Shown in pieces: positions 17,972 through 27,410 of a stretch of DNA of 64,000 nucleotides (position 1 is the first letter of the stretch; the number at the start of each line of letters is the position of its first letter). Under the pieces are notes generated by a model. That model made no database searches, was not told where the DNA came from, and saw only the letters and a list, made by a program, of their open reading frames with translations. The translations under genes were made by a program, and so were the position numbers. The DNA lies in NCBI RefSeq assembly GCF_050596425.1, contig NZ_CP192292.1:1178001-1242000 (forward strand), given 5' to 3'. The stretch is from G963665925 sp050596425 (lineage in GTDB: Bacteria > Bacillota > Clostridia > Peptostreptococcales > Acidaminobacteraceae).

Positions 17972-19477
17972 ATGAACAAGCAGGGTTTCGATAACGAGAA
18001 ATATCTTAATCAGCAATTTGAAAGCATTTTGGAACGTGTAAAAGATTATGATGGAAAGCTCTATTTGGAGTTTGGTGGCAAGCTCATGTATGACTTTCAT
18101 GCGGCCCGTGTATTGCCAGGCTACGATCCAAATGTAAAAGTAAAGCTGCTAAGCCGTTTGAAGGATGAAGCGGATATTATCGTGGCTATATATGCAGGGG
18201 ACATCGAGCGAAAGAAAATGCGTGCGGACTTTGGCATAACATATGACATGGAATGTCTAAAACTTATAGATGATTTTAAAAGATGGGAACTCAACGTAGC
18301 TGGTGTGGTTATTACCCGTTACGAAGGACAGCCCGCGGCGACTCAATTTATGAATAAGCTAAAACGCCGTGGCATCAAAACCTACACACACGGATATACA
18401 AAAGGCTATCCAACCGATATTAACAAGGTTGTAAGCGATGAAGGCTACGGGGCAAATCCATATATCGAAACAGAAAACAAGTTGGTTATTGTAACAGCCC
18501 CCGGTCCAGGCAGTGGTAAACTCGCAACATGTTTGAACCAGCTCTACCATGATTCTGTTCAAGGGAAAAAATCTGGTTACGCAAAATTCGAGACATTCCC
18601 AATTTGGAATGTGCCCCTCAACCATCCAGTGAATATTGCTTATGAGTCAGCAACGGCAGACCTAAAGGACTTCAATGTCATTGATCCATACCACATGGAG
18701 GCATACAACAAAACCACTGTCAACTATAATAGAGATGTGGACAGTTTCCCACTGCTCAAGCGTATTCTAGAAAAAATTACGGGAGAGGCATCTGTTTATA
18801 AGTCGCCAACAGATATGGGTGTAAACATGGTTGGTTATGGCATTGTTGATGATGAGGCTGTAAGACATGCGTCTCAGCAAGAAATCATTAGAAGATGCTA
18901 TGTATACGAGTGCGAGTACATGAAGGGCCTTGTTGATAAAGAGACCGTTGAACGCGCAGAACTTATCATGGAAAACCTAGGCCTTGTTAAAGAAGATAGA
19001 TTGGTTGTAACGCCAGCACGTGAAGCAGCTAAGGGATGCAGACATAAGAATGCAGACATCGTTTCTTGCGGAGCGGCAATCATGCTTAAGGATGGAGACA
19101 TTATCACTGGTAAAAACTCTGAAATCATGAATGCTGCATCGAGTGTGATTCTAAATGCCATTAAGCATATGGCTGGCATTCCAGATAATATCCACCTCCT
19201 GTCTCCAAGTGTTATTGAATCTATTATTGATCTTAAAAAACGCTTAAAGGAAAATTATGAAGCCCTAAGCCTTCAAGAAACATTAATAGCTCTGAGTATA
19301 AGTGCTACAAACAATCACACTGCAAAAGTTGCTCTTGAAACCCTTGAAGCGCTTTCAGACTGTGACTTCCACTGTACACACATGCTCATACCAGGAGACG
19401 AGTCAGAAATTAGGAAGCTGGGCATTCGACTAACGTCTGACCCACTCTTCCCAAGCAATGACTTATACATGAAGTAA
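17972..19477 (+). CDS. DUF1846 domain-containing protein
   Basis: Cytoplasmic 501-residue protein matching the DUF1846 family over its whole length (LYLEFGGKLMYDFHAARVLPGY near residue 30; KKMRADFGITYD). A P-loop-like VTAPGPGSGK near residue 176 suggests nucleotide binding. The reaction is not established for the family. The start has a GGGGG site in front. It stands alone between terminators, which fits a housekeeping or stress role. Confidence 0.85.
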   Translation: MNKQGFDNEKYLNQQFESILERVKDYDGKLYLEFGGKLMYDFHAARVLPGYDPNVKVKLLSRLKDEADIIVAIYAGDIERKKMRADFGITYDMECLKLIDDFKRWELNVAGVVITRYEGQPAATQFMNKLKRRGIKTYTHGYTKGYPTDINKVVSDEGYGANPYIETENKLVIVTAPGPGSGKLATCLNQLYHDSVQGKKSGYAKFETFPIWNVPLNHPVNIAYESATADLKDFNVIDPYHMEAYNKTTVNYNRDVDSFPLLKRILEKITGEASVYKSPTDMGVNMVGYGIVDDEAVRHASQQEIIRRCYVYECEYMKGLVDKETVERAELIMENLGLVKEDRLVVTPAREAAKGCRHKNADIVSCGAAIMLKDGDIITGKNSEIMNAASSVILNAIKHMAGIPDNIHLLSPSVIESIIDLKKRLKENYEALSLQETLIALSISATNNHTAKVALETLEALSDCDFHCTHMLIPGDESEIRKLGIRLTSDPLFPSNDLYMK

Positions 19478-19525
19478 GATGTATTTATATTGTAAGTGTT
19501 CTTATTAAGCAAGCGTTTAAAATGG

Positions 19526-19571
19526 CATTCTAAGTCTTATTCAAATGAATAGATTTTAGGGTGCCTTTTAT
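19526..19571 (+). terminator. Terminator after the DUF1846 gene
   Basis: GGCATTCTAA pairs with TTAGGGTGCC (two G-U pairs), with an inner TATTC/GAATA stem, followed by TTTTATTATTTT. Confidence 0.75.
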
Positions 19572-19680
19572 TATTTTGTAGGGGATGACAATATTAGAAA
19601 AACCTAACTTAAGAGGGGGTCAGTTTTATTCTAATATGGTAATATAATGGTAAGAAAAGTATTAGGGGGATAATATAATT

Positions 19681-22419
19681 ATGAAACTTAGAAAAAAATG
19701 GGGGCTATTTTTGCTGATTGCCCTGCTTGTGGCAAACGGTGCCTCACTATCATTCGCGGGTAGTGATGAAGAAATGAAAGAAAAACTTATTGACCAGTTC
19801 ATCGCCAAGACCAGAGAAGTTTTTCTAAATGAAGAGCTTCCGGCTCAAGGTCGGGTTAAAACAGGATTTGGGCCCTTAGGAGAACCGCGATATACGGAGT
19901 ATCCTGAAATTACAGACGCTATGATAGAAGAGCAGATTCAAGAACGGTCTGATGAAATAAGGACCATACTTAAAAAGCATACCCTAGAGAATTTAAGCCT
20001 GGGATATGAATACTATGTGGAAAAATTAAGTGGAAACGCTTGGTTTTCTTGGTCGCCTTCAGACCACGATCCCAAGTCCCTGGTCTTAGAAATCAATGAA
20101 ATGTCTATTGACCACTCTTTTTCAAATGCCAAGATGCGTGCAGAAATGCAAAATGAAAAAGAAAAACACCAGCAAGAGATGGACACTTATGAAGAAAAGT
20201 GGCAAGGTGGAATGATATCACCGGACAAATATGAAGCTGTTCAAGAATGGATCGACAAGGGGTTTGTCCCAGAATACATCCAGGGGCACTACCAGGCTTC
20301 AGTAAGCCACGGTCAGTTCTTTGATATTTTTGTCACGGGCGTTTTAGGAAAGTATAATGAAAAGCTTAGTCGTGCTGGCACTAAGTATACAAGCGAGCTG
20401 GAGTTTAAGTCGCTGACCAGAGAAAACTTTTTATCGAAGATAGACTTCGAGAATCCTGCTGTAAGCAGTCAACCAGAAAATGTCCAGATTGCTTATGCAC
20501 TGGGTCTGATAAACAGTGGCGATATTGAGAATCTGAAGCTAGATGCTCCCTTAACAAGAAAAGAGGCGGCGGTTTATCTTGGTCGTTATATTCAGGCATA
20601 TTCCCAGGACCGACTTATTATGGAGGACTATTTTGAAGATGTCTCTGACTTAAGTGATGAGGAAGGCAATTATGTGGAAAGGGTATATGGTTGTGAGTTT
20701 ATCGATGCATACAAAATGTTCGATGAAACGCCATACGGACAAGTTCTTGAACAGGGTGCCTTTAACCCTGATGGGAATATGACCGTGGAAGATGCCATTT
20801 TGGCTATGACTAGAATGGATAAGGAAAGGCATTTCTACTTCGTAAAGCCTTATAATACCCTTATTTTGAGAGGTTTTATCCCGGTTCAAATCCATGAACT
20901 CATGTCGGGCTTTGTTCTTGGTGATAAGAGTGTGGCGATGAAACGAAGTGGCTATGATGGAAAATACTATTCAAGCTTAAAAGCCAATGAGTATGAGTAT
21001 TACATAAACAACAGCTTCATTATTGAAGAAAACAGTGAAGGTATTAACGGGTTGTTTTTAAATCCAACCATTGATGAGGGTGACCTTTTGAATCTTAGCT
21101 TGGTTGATAAAATTCTTCGGGGTGTGGCTGTGACCATAGACTATGACTTTATTACGGTGGACTACAATAGTGATGACTTCCTCGTTAAAATTGAAAGAAA
21201 AGATGAGGACGGCCTATTCACATATAGGGCTGGAATAGAATACGAGAAAAATAGTGAATTTTATCCTATCGAAGCGGTTTCGAGCACACAACTTGTCGCT
21301 GAAATGGATAAACATAAGTCGTACATCCCTAAATATGAAGAGGAAAAAAAGACATATTTAGCGCCATCAGACAACGTATATCCTAAGCAATGGATGACAT
21401 TAAGAGATGATGGAGAGTACGAATATTCAGACCTTAAGTTCACGGGCGCTAAGTATGGATACGCCCTGGGGACAGACCACAAGGTGGAAATCAACGGACA
21501 AGAGGTAGAGGCCTACAATATTGGCGGTTTACTGGCCATTGAACTGGATGCCCTTGGACTGGCTGGATATACTTATGATGTTGTTTCAAGTGATATTATT
21601 GGTCAAGGGTATCATATCGAAAGAGGGGAAATCAAGCTATATGCGCCAAAGTCTCCGGATGATATTAAGCCACTGACAAGCATAGATCAAACACAGACAT
21701 ATGAGCCGGGCCAGGTGGCCTATGAACTCATTGGCGACAAGTACGACATAGGCATATATGTAAAAGATACAGATGAAAAAATTGGTGCAATGCGGTCCTT
21801 TTTAACAGATGCAGGCAAGCAACTGATCCTTGTAAATGCACTGACTAGAAGGGAGTATTTCCAGATGCCAGACTATGCCTATTTTGATCATGGTCAGAGA
21901 CATGTTCGAAGTCATCAGGTTGAAGGCAGTGGATACCCCTATATGTATACGAACAGCAATCATTTGGCTATATTTGATCGAAGGGATGGAGGTATGACAA
22001 AAATAACCCTTCTCTCATATGATGAACTTAATGCCCTTGATTCAGTCTATAAAATTATAAATGCATACCCGCATAGCGAAAGCGTACTTTTAGATGAGTT
22101 TGAACAAGAAGCGTGGCAGGCCGCAAAGAAACTTGTATCTGAGTCAATTAATGACAAAATGTCACCCGAGGAAAAAATAATTGCCATTGGACAAAGACTA
22201 AAGAGTTCTGGCTATTTATTAGACGGCCTCATGTATAACAGTATGTACCGCTATAACTTTGATGGCCCTTATGAGGCTCTTGTGGAAGGCTATGCCAACC
22301 AAATGGGGTGGGTATTTGCTTTTGATATGTGTCTTGGTGCAGCAGGACTAACAGAATATGCGGACAGTGTGTCTGTTTCTTATATACCACCCCTTTATCC
22401 AATTGAGATTATTGAGTAA
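19681..22419 (+). CDS. Secreted protein with SLH-like region
   Basis: A 912-residue exported protein: signal peptide of about 27 residues (basic start, hydrophobic core, ending SFAG). Residues about 265-385 look like surface-layer homology repeats (AYALGLINS, LTRKEAAVYLGRYI, then EDYFEDVSDL and later NMTVEDAILAMTRM), which bind secondary cell-wall polymers. The rest, rich in Tyr/Asp/Glu, was not assigned. The start has GGGGGA a few bases upstream and an AT-rich promoter-like TAATATAAT at about 19640. Probably a cell-surface protein. Confidence 0.72.
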   Translation: MKLRKKWGLFLLIALLVANGASLSFAGSDEEMKEKLIDQFIAKTREVFLNEELPAQGRVKTGFGPLGEPRYTEYPEITDAMIEEQIQERSDEIRTILKKHTLENLSLGYEYYVEKLSGNAWFSWSPSDHDPKSLVLEINEMSIDHSFSNAKMRAEMQNEKEKHQQEMDTYEEKWQGGMISPDKYEAVQEWIDKGFVPEYIQGHYQASVSHGQFFDIFVTGVLGKYNEKLSRAGTKYTSELEFKSLTRENFLSKIDFENPAVSSQPENVQIAYALGLINSGDIENLKLDAPLTRKEAAVYLGRYIQAYSQDRLIMEDYFEDVSDLSDEEGNYVERVYGCEFIDAYKMFDETPYGQVLEQGAFNPDGNMTVEDAILAMTRMDKERHFYFVKPYNTLILRGFIPVQIHELMSGFVLGDKSVAMKRSGYDGKYYSSLKANEYEYYINNSFIIEENSEGINGLFLNPTIDEGDLLNLSLVDKILRGVAVTIDYDFITVDYNSDDFLVKIERKDEDGLFTYRAGIEYEKNSEFYPIEAVSSTQLVAEMDKHKSYIPKYEEEKKTYLAPSDNVYPKQWMTLRDDGEYEYSDLKFTGAKYGYALGTDHKVEINGQEVEAYNIGGLLAIELDALGLAGYTYDVVSSDIIGQGYHIERGEIKLYAPKSPDDIKPLTSIDQTQTYEPGQVAYELIGDKYDIGIYVKDTDEKIGAMRSFLTDAGKQLILVNALTRREYFQMPDYAYFDHGQRHVRSHQVEGSGYPYMYTNSNHLAIFDRRDGGMTKITLLSYDELNALDSVYKIINAYPHSESVLLDEFEQEAWQAAKKLVSESINDKMSPEEKIIAIGQRLKSSGYLLDGLMYNSMYRYNFDGPYEALVEGYANQMGWVFAFDMCLGAAGLTEYADSVSVSYIPPLYPIEIIE

Positions 22420-22483
22420 CTGAAGTGTATTAATGCTGAATCATGTGATTCAGACATTAACAGGAAGTATTAATAATAAATAT

Positions 22484-22536
22484 CAGTATTAAGCTTCAGT
22501 ATTAAGCTTCAGTATTAAGCTTCTGTATTAAAGCTT
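22484..22536. repeat. Tandem 13-bp repeat
   Basis: CAGTATTAAGCTT occurs three times in a row, followed by the variant CTGTATTAAAGCTT. It is non-coding and lies just before the terminator between convergent genes. Confidence 0.9.
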
Positions 22537-22553
22537 AATATTAAAATTCAAGT

Positions 22554-22593
22554 AAGAGCCTTAGCGATTTAAACCGCTAAGGCTCTTATATTT
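22554..22593. terminator. Bidirectional terminator
   Basis: AAGAGCCTTAGCG and CGCTAAGGCTCTT form a perfect 13-bp stem around eight bases, with A/T flanks on both sides, between the SLH-type gene and the convergent lipoprotein gene. Confidence 0.88.
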
Positions 22594-22612
22594 TAGTCAA
22601 TTAATTTAATCC

Positions 22613-23086
22613 CTACAAAACGCCATCATCAATCACTTCAATAATAAGTTGGTCAATGCTTAAACCATCTTTAGAGACGGCAGTGAAATATAAATCTTTG
22701 TGAACATACCTATTGGCAAGGCTTTCGTCTTTTTCGTAGCCATGATTTTTCATAACTTCTGAAACATCTTCAAGTGCATCGCCTACTTGGATACCATAAA
22801 TCCTATCATCAGAGTTTCTAATGGTTACACGGCGAACTGTGTCATTATCAAGTCGAAAACCAATATTGAGACCAGTTTTTACAAAAGTGTACTCATAGCC
22901 ATAAACACACATCTCTTGTTCTGGGGTCTCACCTAGAAGATCAAATACAGTATCAGGATCTTGCCCAAGTTCAATGTCGTGGGCTTGTATATGGCTGTTG
23001 ATCTCATCATAGTTAGGAGATGCTTCGCATCCAATCAAGGATAGGAAAAAAATAGCAATGATTATGTAAATAAATGAATTCTTCAT
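22613..23086 (-). CDS. Hypothetical lipoprotein
   Basis: A 157-residue protein with a lipoprotein signal (hydrophobic IIAIFFLSLIGC, Cys at residue 20). The mature part resembles small outer-surface domains with a GQDPDTVFDLLGE segment that recalls OmpA/BamE-like small-protein folds, but no family can be named. Its start is 9 bases after the rhodanese gene on the same strand, so the two are probably co-transcribed. Confidence 0.7.
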   Translation of the reverse strand: MKNSFIYIIIAIFFLSLIGCEASPNYDEINSHIQAHDIELGQDPDTVFDLLGETPEQEMCVYGYEYTFVKTGLNIGFRLDNDTVRRVTIRNSDDRIYGIQVGDALEDVSEVMKNHGYEKDESLANRYVHKDLYFTAVSKDGLSIDQLIIEVIDDGVL

Positions 23087-23095
23087 TACTGCACT

Positions 23096-23614
23096 CTATT
23101 TTTCTTCAGCCAGTTCAGCGTCTCTCCACCCAATAATGCCACCTGGATAGCGGTAGACATTCGTGTAGCCTAGCTCTTTTGCGTATGCTGCACCTGCGTC
23201 GCTACGTCCACAAGCTGTGAAGCCACAGTAAACAACAATCTTTTTATCCAGATCATCACCGAGGAGGGCTTTAAAATCCTCTTTTTCGGCATCTGTGGCA
23301 TCAGCAAGACTGGATTTAGGCATAACAGCATTGACCGCTGTTGGAATATGTCCTTTAGCAAAGAAATCAGCAGGCATGGTGTCGATGAGCACCATGTCTT
23401 CGCCAGACTCAATCCACTCATTAAGTGAGTCCGTGTTGACCAGTTCATAACCACCCTTTTCGACAGCATTGACAAGTTTTATGGCAGCTGCTTCAATTTT
23501 GACTTCGTTGCCGTCTTTTGCCGTGCCCACTTGGCTTGCTGCACCTGCAGAGCATCCTGCAAAAAGTGAGAGTGCAAGTGCAAGTGTCATAATTTTTAAT
23601 AGTTTTTTATTCAT
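23096..23614 (-). CDS. Rhodanese-like lipoprotein
   Basis: Exported lipoprotein (LALSLFAGCSAG, lipobox Cys near residue 20) with one rhodanese domain over about residues 55-170. The active-site loop is VVYCGFTACGRSDA, with the catalytic Cys first in the loop. Such proteins move sulfur or bind sulfide-related compounds outside the membrane. The start at 23614 is chosen for the TTGGAGGGG site; a frame extending to 23680 has none. First gene of a two-gene unit with the hypothetical lipoprotein. Confidence 0.88.
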   Translation of the reverse strand: MNKKLLKIMTLALALSLFAGCSAGAASQVGTAKDGNEVKIEAAAIKLVNAVEKGGYELVNTDSLNEWIESGEDMVLIDTMPADFFAKGHIPTAVNAVMPKSSLADATDAEKEDFKALLGDDLDKKIVVYCGFTACGRSDAGAAYAKELGYTNVYRYPGGIIGWRDAELAEEK

Positions 23615-23646
23615 GTTCCCCTCCAAAATAATTGTTAACAGAGTAA

Positions 23647-23698
23647 CAGGCTGTAGACAACTTTGAAAGAAACCCTTCAAAGTTTACTACAGCCTGCT
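23647..23698. promoter_or_regulatory. Long hairpin upstream of the rhodanese gene
   Basis: CAGGCTGTAG...CAACTTTGAA pairs with TTCAAAGTT...CTACAGCCTG, roughly 20 base pairs with small bulges. There is no T run, so an operator or leader structure seems more likely than a terminator. It starts 33 bases upstream of the rhodanese start codon. Confidence 0.55.
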
Positions 23699-23742
23699 CG
23701 CATACCAGGAGATATGCACACCTTTACAATTGAACAATACTC

Positions 23743-24033
23743 ATGCATAGTTTAATCTCTTGCACACCATTATTCAATAAGAAATGGATAAATATAGAAA
23801 AGTTAAATCCCTGCGATCTCATTATTAGATATACTAATAATCACTTTTTGAGTCGAGAATTGGATTGTGGGATTGAAATTTCCGGATTAAAAGAGACTAT
23901 TCCTGAAACTTACTATGAGGAAGTTATAGGGGATAATTTTATGAGGCGATCACTAGAGAATAATTTGAGGAATCTATACGAAAATCTAATGAAACTAGGG
24001 TCTCTCATATTAATTTATGATATAATTAATTGA
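23743..24033 (+). CDS. Doubtful 96-residue hypothetical protein
   Basis: A frame of 96 codons with no ribosome binding site and high AT content. The residue mix is plausible but matches no family I recognise. It may be a chance frame or a relic. Confidence 0.2.
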   Translation: MHSLISCTPLFNKKWINIEKLNPCDLIIRYTNNHFLSRELDCGIEISGLKETIPETYYEEVIGDNFMRRSLENNLRNLYENLMKLGSLILIYDIIN

Positions 24034-24193
24034 TTGAATTGTGAAAATAATAACCAAATCATATGGGTGAAAGTTATTATTCGCCTAGATTAAGCCACAG
24101 GAAAATGAATAGGTCTTTTCAAGAGCATTTCAGGGGGAAGCCCGTGGATAATTTAGGATAAAACTGATAAACTATTGAGTTAAGGAGGTACAC

Positions 24194-24541
24194 ATGGTTA
24201 TAAGAGATATCGCTGATTTACTCGGCGGTCACGTACTTGTAGGCCATGAGTATCTGGAGCGGGATGTTAAAGCTGCGTTTGGGTCGGATTTAATGAGTGA
24301 TGTTCTGGCATACGTGGGGGATGAGACAGTTCTATTAACGGGTTTGACCAATCATCAGGTCGTGCGCACAGCGGAAATGCTGGATCTTAAAGCCATCATT
24401 TTTGTCCGTGGTAAATGCCCACCAGAAGATGTCGTTACCCTTGCAAAAGAGCAGGGCATTGTCTTAATCGCTACATCGCATACACTTTATACCGCATCCG
24501 GTATACTTTATTGTAACGGATTGCAAGGCATTAGCAAGTAA
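24194..24541 (+). CDS. DRTGG domain protein (first copy)
   Basis: Small 115-residue cytoplasmic protein of the DRTGG type (VLLTGLTNHQVVRTAEML, AIIFVRGKCPPEDVVTLA, ILYCNGL at the end). DRTGG domains are found alone and in phosphotransacetylase-related proteins and are thought to bind a small ligand. GGAGG lies before the start. First of seven closely packed genes (24194-28147), followed after 11 bases by an HATPase protein. Confidence 0.82.
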   Translation: MVIRDIADLLGGHVLVGHEYLERDVKAAFGSDLMSDVLAYVGDETVLLTGLTNHQVVRTAEMLDLKAIIFVRGKCPPEDVVTLAKEQGIVLIATSHTLYTASGILYCNGLQGISK

Positions 24542-24552
24542 GGGGTAAATAC

Positions 24553-25002
24553 ATGGAGCAAGGGATAGTCAAAAGTGAAATTGGCGCTGCAATGAAACTT
24601 GAATATGATATTGAGAAAGATGATTTTTCTAGAGCTGGGGAAGCCTCTAGTAATCTCAAAAAGTTACTGAAACAATTGGGAATTGATTCTGGAATCATTA
24701 GAAGAATTGCAATTGCAAGCTATGAAGCAGAGATTAATGTGGTGATTCACTCTCATGGTGGAAAAATCACGGTTTTTGTGAAATCCGATTGCATAGAAGT
24801 CTTTGTGGAAGACGAAGGACCAGGTATAGAAAATGTAGAACTGGCCATGACAGAAGGCTTCTCAACTGCAACGAGTGCTATTCGAGAACTTGGTTTCGGC
24901 GCAGGCATGGGTCTGCCGAATATGAAGCGATGCAGTGACGCGTTTTTCATAGAATCGAAATTGGGAGAATCCACTAGATTAAAAATGGTTTGGAATTTGT
25001 AA
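24553..25002 (+). CDS. RsbW-like HATPase (anti-sigma-factor-type kinase)
   Basis: A 149-residue GHKL ATPase domain with the N box near ASYEAEINVVIHS, the G1 box VEDEGPGIEN and the G2-like GFGAGMGL. It has no histidine-kinase dimerisation helix, so it resembles anti-sigma-factor or switch-protein kinases. In this operon it may transmit the state of the hydrogenase-like protein next to it. Ribosome binding site AAGGGG. Confidence 0.83.
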   Translation: MEQGIVKSEIGAAMKLEYDIEKDDFSRAGEASSNLKKLLKQLGIDSGIIRRIAIASYEAEINVVIHSHGGKITVFVKSDCIEVFVEDEGPGIENVELAMTEGFSTATSAIRELGFGAGMGLPNMKRCSDAFFIESKLGESTRLKMVWNL

Positions 25003-25039
25003 TCTTGTGTCTATCAAATAACATTTTGAAAGGTGCAAA

Positions 25040-26326
25040 GTGAACAATCCAGTCAATATGAAATCGGGGGAGCAATTGATGAAAGAGTATTGGCATTCCG
25101 TCATACTTGAAAAAGACTTTTGCAATGGTTGCACCTACTGTCTGGATCGGTGTCCGACCCAGGCCATTCGTGTCAAAGACGGTAAGGCACAAATAATCAA
25201 TGAAAGGTGCATCGATTGTGGTGAGTGTCTGAAAGTTTGTCCATTCCATGCGAAGGGCGCACAGACAGATTCACTAGAAATGCTTAACAACTACAAATTT
25301 AACATTGCCCTGCCAGCGATTTCGCTTTATGGACAATTTGAATTTGATTATGACATGAATAAAATTATGAATGGGCTCTATGAACTTGGATTCGACTATG
25401 TCTATGATGTGGCCTATGCGGCAGACATCATTACAGCTTACCAGCTTGATAAAATCAAGGAGTCGGATCGACCTAAGCCCTTAATATCAACATATTGTCC
25501 TGCGGTCACCAGACTTATACAAATCAGGTACCCATCCCTGATCGACCATATAATTCGCTTGGAATCCCCTATGCAGGTTTCTGCATGGATTGCCAAACGG
25601 AAAATTATGGAAACAACAGGTCTGGCATCGGAGGATATTGGCGTGTTCTATATTACCCAGTGTCCAGCCAAGATTACCAGCATAAAAAATCCTCTAGGGA
25701 TTGAAGACTCTCACATCAATGGGGCAATTTCCATAGAAACCATTTATACCAAGCTTCTTCGAATCTACAATGACATTGACGTCAAAACACAGGTTCAAAA
25801 AGCATCGGCAGGTGGAATTGTATGGGGCATGGTTGGTGGCCAAAGTTTTGCTATGGGCATTGAAAATTACATGGCTGTGGATGGCATTGAGGAAGTGATA
25901 AAGGTCCTTGATCGAATCGAAATGGGCAAACTTACAGATGTGGATTTCCTAGAAGCTTATGCCTGTGTCACCGGATGTGTTGGAGGACCTCTTAATGTGG
26001 AAAATCCCTTCATAGCCAAAACACGGGTAAGGATGCGGTCCAAGCAAACACCGCGTATTGAAGACCTTAGTTCACTTAAGGTTTATGACAAGAAACTTCT
26101 GGAGTGGGACCAAGATATTAAGCCATATCCAGTGCTTAAGCTTGACACAGATATAAGAAAAGCACTTGAAAAGATGTCTAAGATTGAGGAACTCTTTCAA
26201 ACCCTTCCGGGTATAGACTGTGGTGCTTGTGGTGCACCGACATGTAGAGCGCTTGCCGAAGATATTGTTTTAGGCAAGGCAAGTATTGATAATTGTTTAG
26301 TAAGAAACAGCTCAGATGAAGAGTAG
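25040..26326 (+). CDS. Group D-like [FeFe] hydrogenase, putative sensor
   Basis: A 428-residue protein with two N-terminal ferredoxin clusters (CNGCTYCLDRCP, CIDCGECLKVCP), an H-cluster-type domain and a C-terminal extra cluster (DCGACGAPTC). H-cluster ligands are all visible: Cys153 in TYCPAV (L1), Cys208 in QCPAK (L2), Cys309 and Cys313 in YACVTGCVGG (L3). The residue before Cys153 is Tyr, not the proton-relay Cys of catalytic enzymes, which suits the low-activity sensory groups. The GTG start has AAAGG six bases upstream; an ATG at 25079 after GGGGGAG is an alternative. Probably soluble. Confidence 0.85.
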   Translation: MNNPVNMKSGEQLMKEYWHSVILEKDFCNGCTYCLDRCPTQAIRVKDGKAQIINERCIDCGECLKVCPFHAKGAQTDSLEMLNNYKFNIALPAISLYGQFEFDYDMNKIMNGLYELGFDYVYDVAYAADIITAYQLDKIKESDRPKPLISTYCPAVTRLIQIRYPSLIDHIIRLESPMQVSAWIAKRKIMETTGLASEDIGVFYITQCPAKITSIKNPLGIEDSHINGAISIETIYTKLLRIYNDIDVKTQVQKASAGGIVWGMVGGQSFAMGIENYMAVDGIEEVIKVLDRIEMGKLTDVDFLEAYACVTGCVGGPLNVENPFIAKTRVRMRSKQTPRIEDLSSLKVYDKKLLEWDQDIKPYPVLKLDTDIRKALEKMSKIEELFQTLPGIDCGACGAPTCRALAEDIVLGKASIDNCLVRNSSDEE

Positions 26327-26337
26327 GAGGTTGCAGC

Positions 26338-26670
26338 GTGAAAGTTAAAGACTTAATTGACAATCATGGATTTAAACTGCTAAGTGGTGGACAGACAGAT
26401 AGGGAAATAACAGGTCTACAGTGCTGTGATCTGCTCAGCTGGGTTATGGCGAATGGCAAATCAGACAATGCTTGGATCACGGTGCAAACCCATAACAATA
26501 TAATTGCAGTGGCATCCCTGCTTGATTTTGCCTGTGTCATCGTTCCAGAAGGCATTGACGTATCAGCAAATGTTATAGAAAAAGCTGCTGAAGAGGATGT
26601 TGTTCTTCTAGGAACTGAAATGGGTTCTTATGATATATTCAAATGCCTGTATGAAGCGGGATTAAAATAA
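26338..26670 (+). CDS. DRTGG domain protein (second copy)
   Basis: A 110-residue DRTGG-type protein (ITGLQCCDLLSWVMANGKSD, then IIAVASLLDFACVIVPEG). GTG start with GGAGG eight bases before. It starts 11 bases after the hydrogenase-like gene and its stop overlaps the PHP gene start, so translation is likely coupled. A pair of DRTGG proteins on either side of the hydrogenase-like gene suggests two regulatory inputs, or a heteromeric complex. Confidence 0.8.
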   Translation: MKVKDLIDNHGFKLLSGGQTDREITGLQCCDLLSWVMANGKSDNAWITVQTHNNIIAVASLLDFACVIVPEGIDVSANVIEKAAEEDVVLLGTEMGSYDIFKCLYEAGLK

Positions 26671-27386
26671 TGAAAATATACTATGATTTGCACATTCATA
26701 CCTGTTTGTCCCCTTGTGGGCATGAGGATATGACCCCCAACAATATTGTGGGAATGAGTCAAATCAAAGGATTAAATATAATCGCCATCACCGACCATAA
26801 CAGCACTGCAAATTGTGAAGCAGCCATTAAGGCAGCGGAAGGAACTGGGCTTGTTGTGATTCCGGGCATGGAACTTGAAACACTGGAAGGTGTTCATCTT
26901 GTGTGCCTGTTTCCAGACCTGAAAATTGCAAAATCATTTCAAAGAATAGTTGATCTTCATCGCCTCCCTATAAGGAATAGAGTGGAGAAGTTTGGGCATC
27001 AGCATATACTCAATGAAAATGATGAAGTTATAGGGGTGGAACCTAATTCACTGATGGCCTCAACATATTTAGATATTGATACGGCCATTGAAAAGGTCAA
27101 TGAGCTTGGTGGCATTGCTTTTCCAGCCCATATTGACAGACCCTCGTATAGTGTTATTTCAAACCTGGGGTTTATACCGCCTTTTTGGAAAATCACAACA
27201 GTGGAAATATCAAAGTATCCTGGTTCTGAGAACTTTGAAAACGATCCGCAATATACCGAGAAATACCATGTGCTGAGAAACTCAGATGCTCACGATCTTA
27301 TTAGAATATCGGAATGTGAGAACTATTTAGAATTAGAGACATGCAGTGCAAGAGCGCTCTTTGAATATTTAATGAGTCGAAAATAG
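26670..27386 (+). CDS. PHP domain phosphoesterase-like protein
   Basis: A 238-residue PHP-domain protein. Metal-binding motifs: DLHIHTCLSPCG at residues 6-17, TDHNS near residue 41, GMELET near residue 68, and later H residues (FPAHIDRPS, NSDAHDLI). PHP proteins are phosphoesterases of varied substrates. A cyclic or polyphosphate signal is possible but unproved here. It overlaps the second DRTGG gene by one base. Confidence 0.88.
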   Translation: MKIYYDLHIHTCLSPCGHEDMTPNNIVGMSQIKGLNIIAITDHNSTANCEAAIKAAEGTGLVVIPGMELETLEGVHLVCLFPDLKIAKSFQRIVDLHRLPIRNRVEKFGHQHILNENDEVIGVEPNSLMASTYLDIDTAIEKVNELGGIAFPAHIDRPSYSVISNLGFIPPFWKITTVEISKYPGSENFENDPQYTEKYHVLRNSDAHDLIRISECENYLELETCSARALFEYLMSRK

Positions 27387-27410
27387 ATTGCTAGGAGAAA
27401 GGGATTTAAA

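Noticed and set aside
18480..18560. P-loop-like VTAPGPGSGK in the DUF1846 protein considered as evidence of a kinase
   Set aside because: The motif alone is not sufficient; no Walker B partner was recognised.
22484..22536. 13-bp repeat considered as an iteron-type origin or plasmid element
   Set aside because: Only four units, no replication gene near, and it lies between convergent gene ends.
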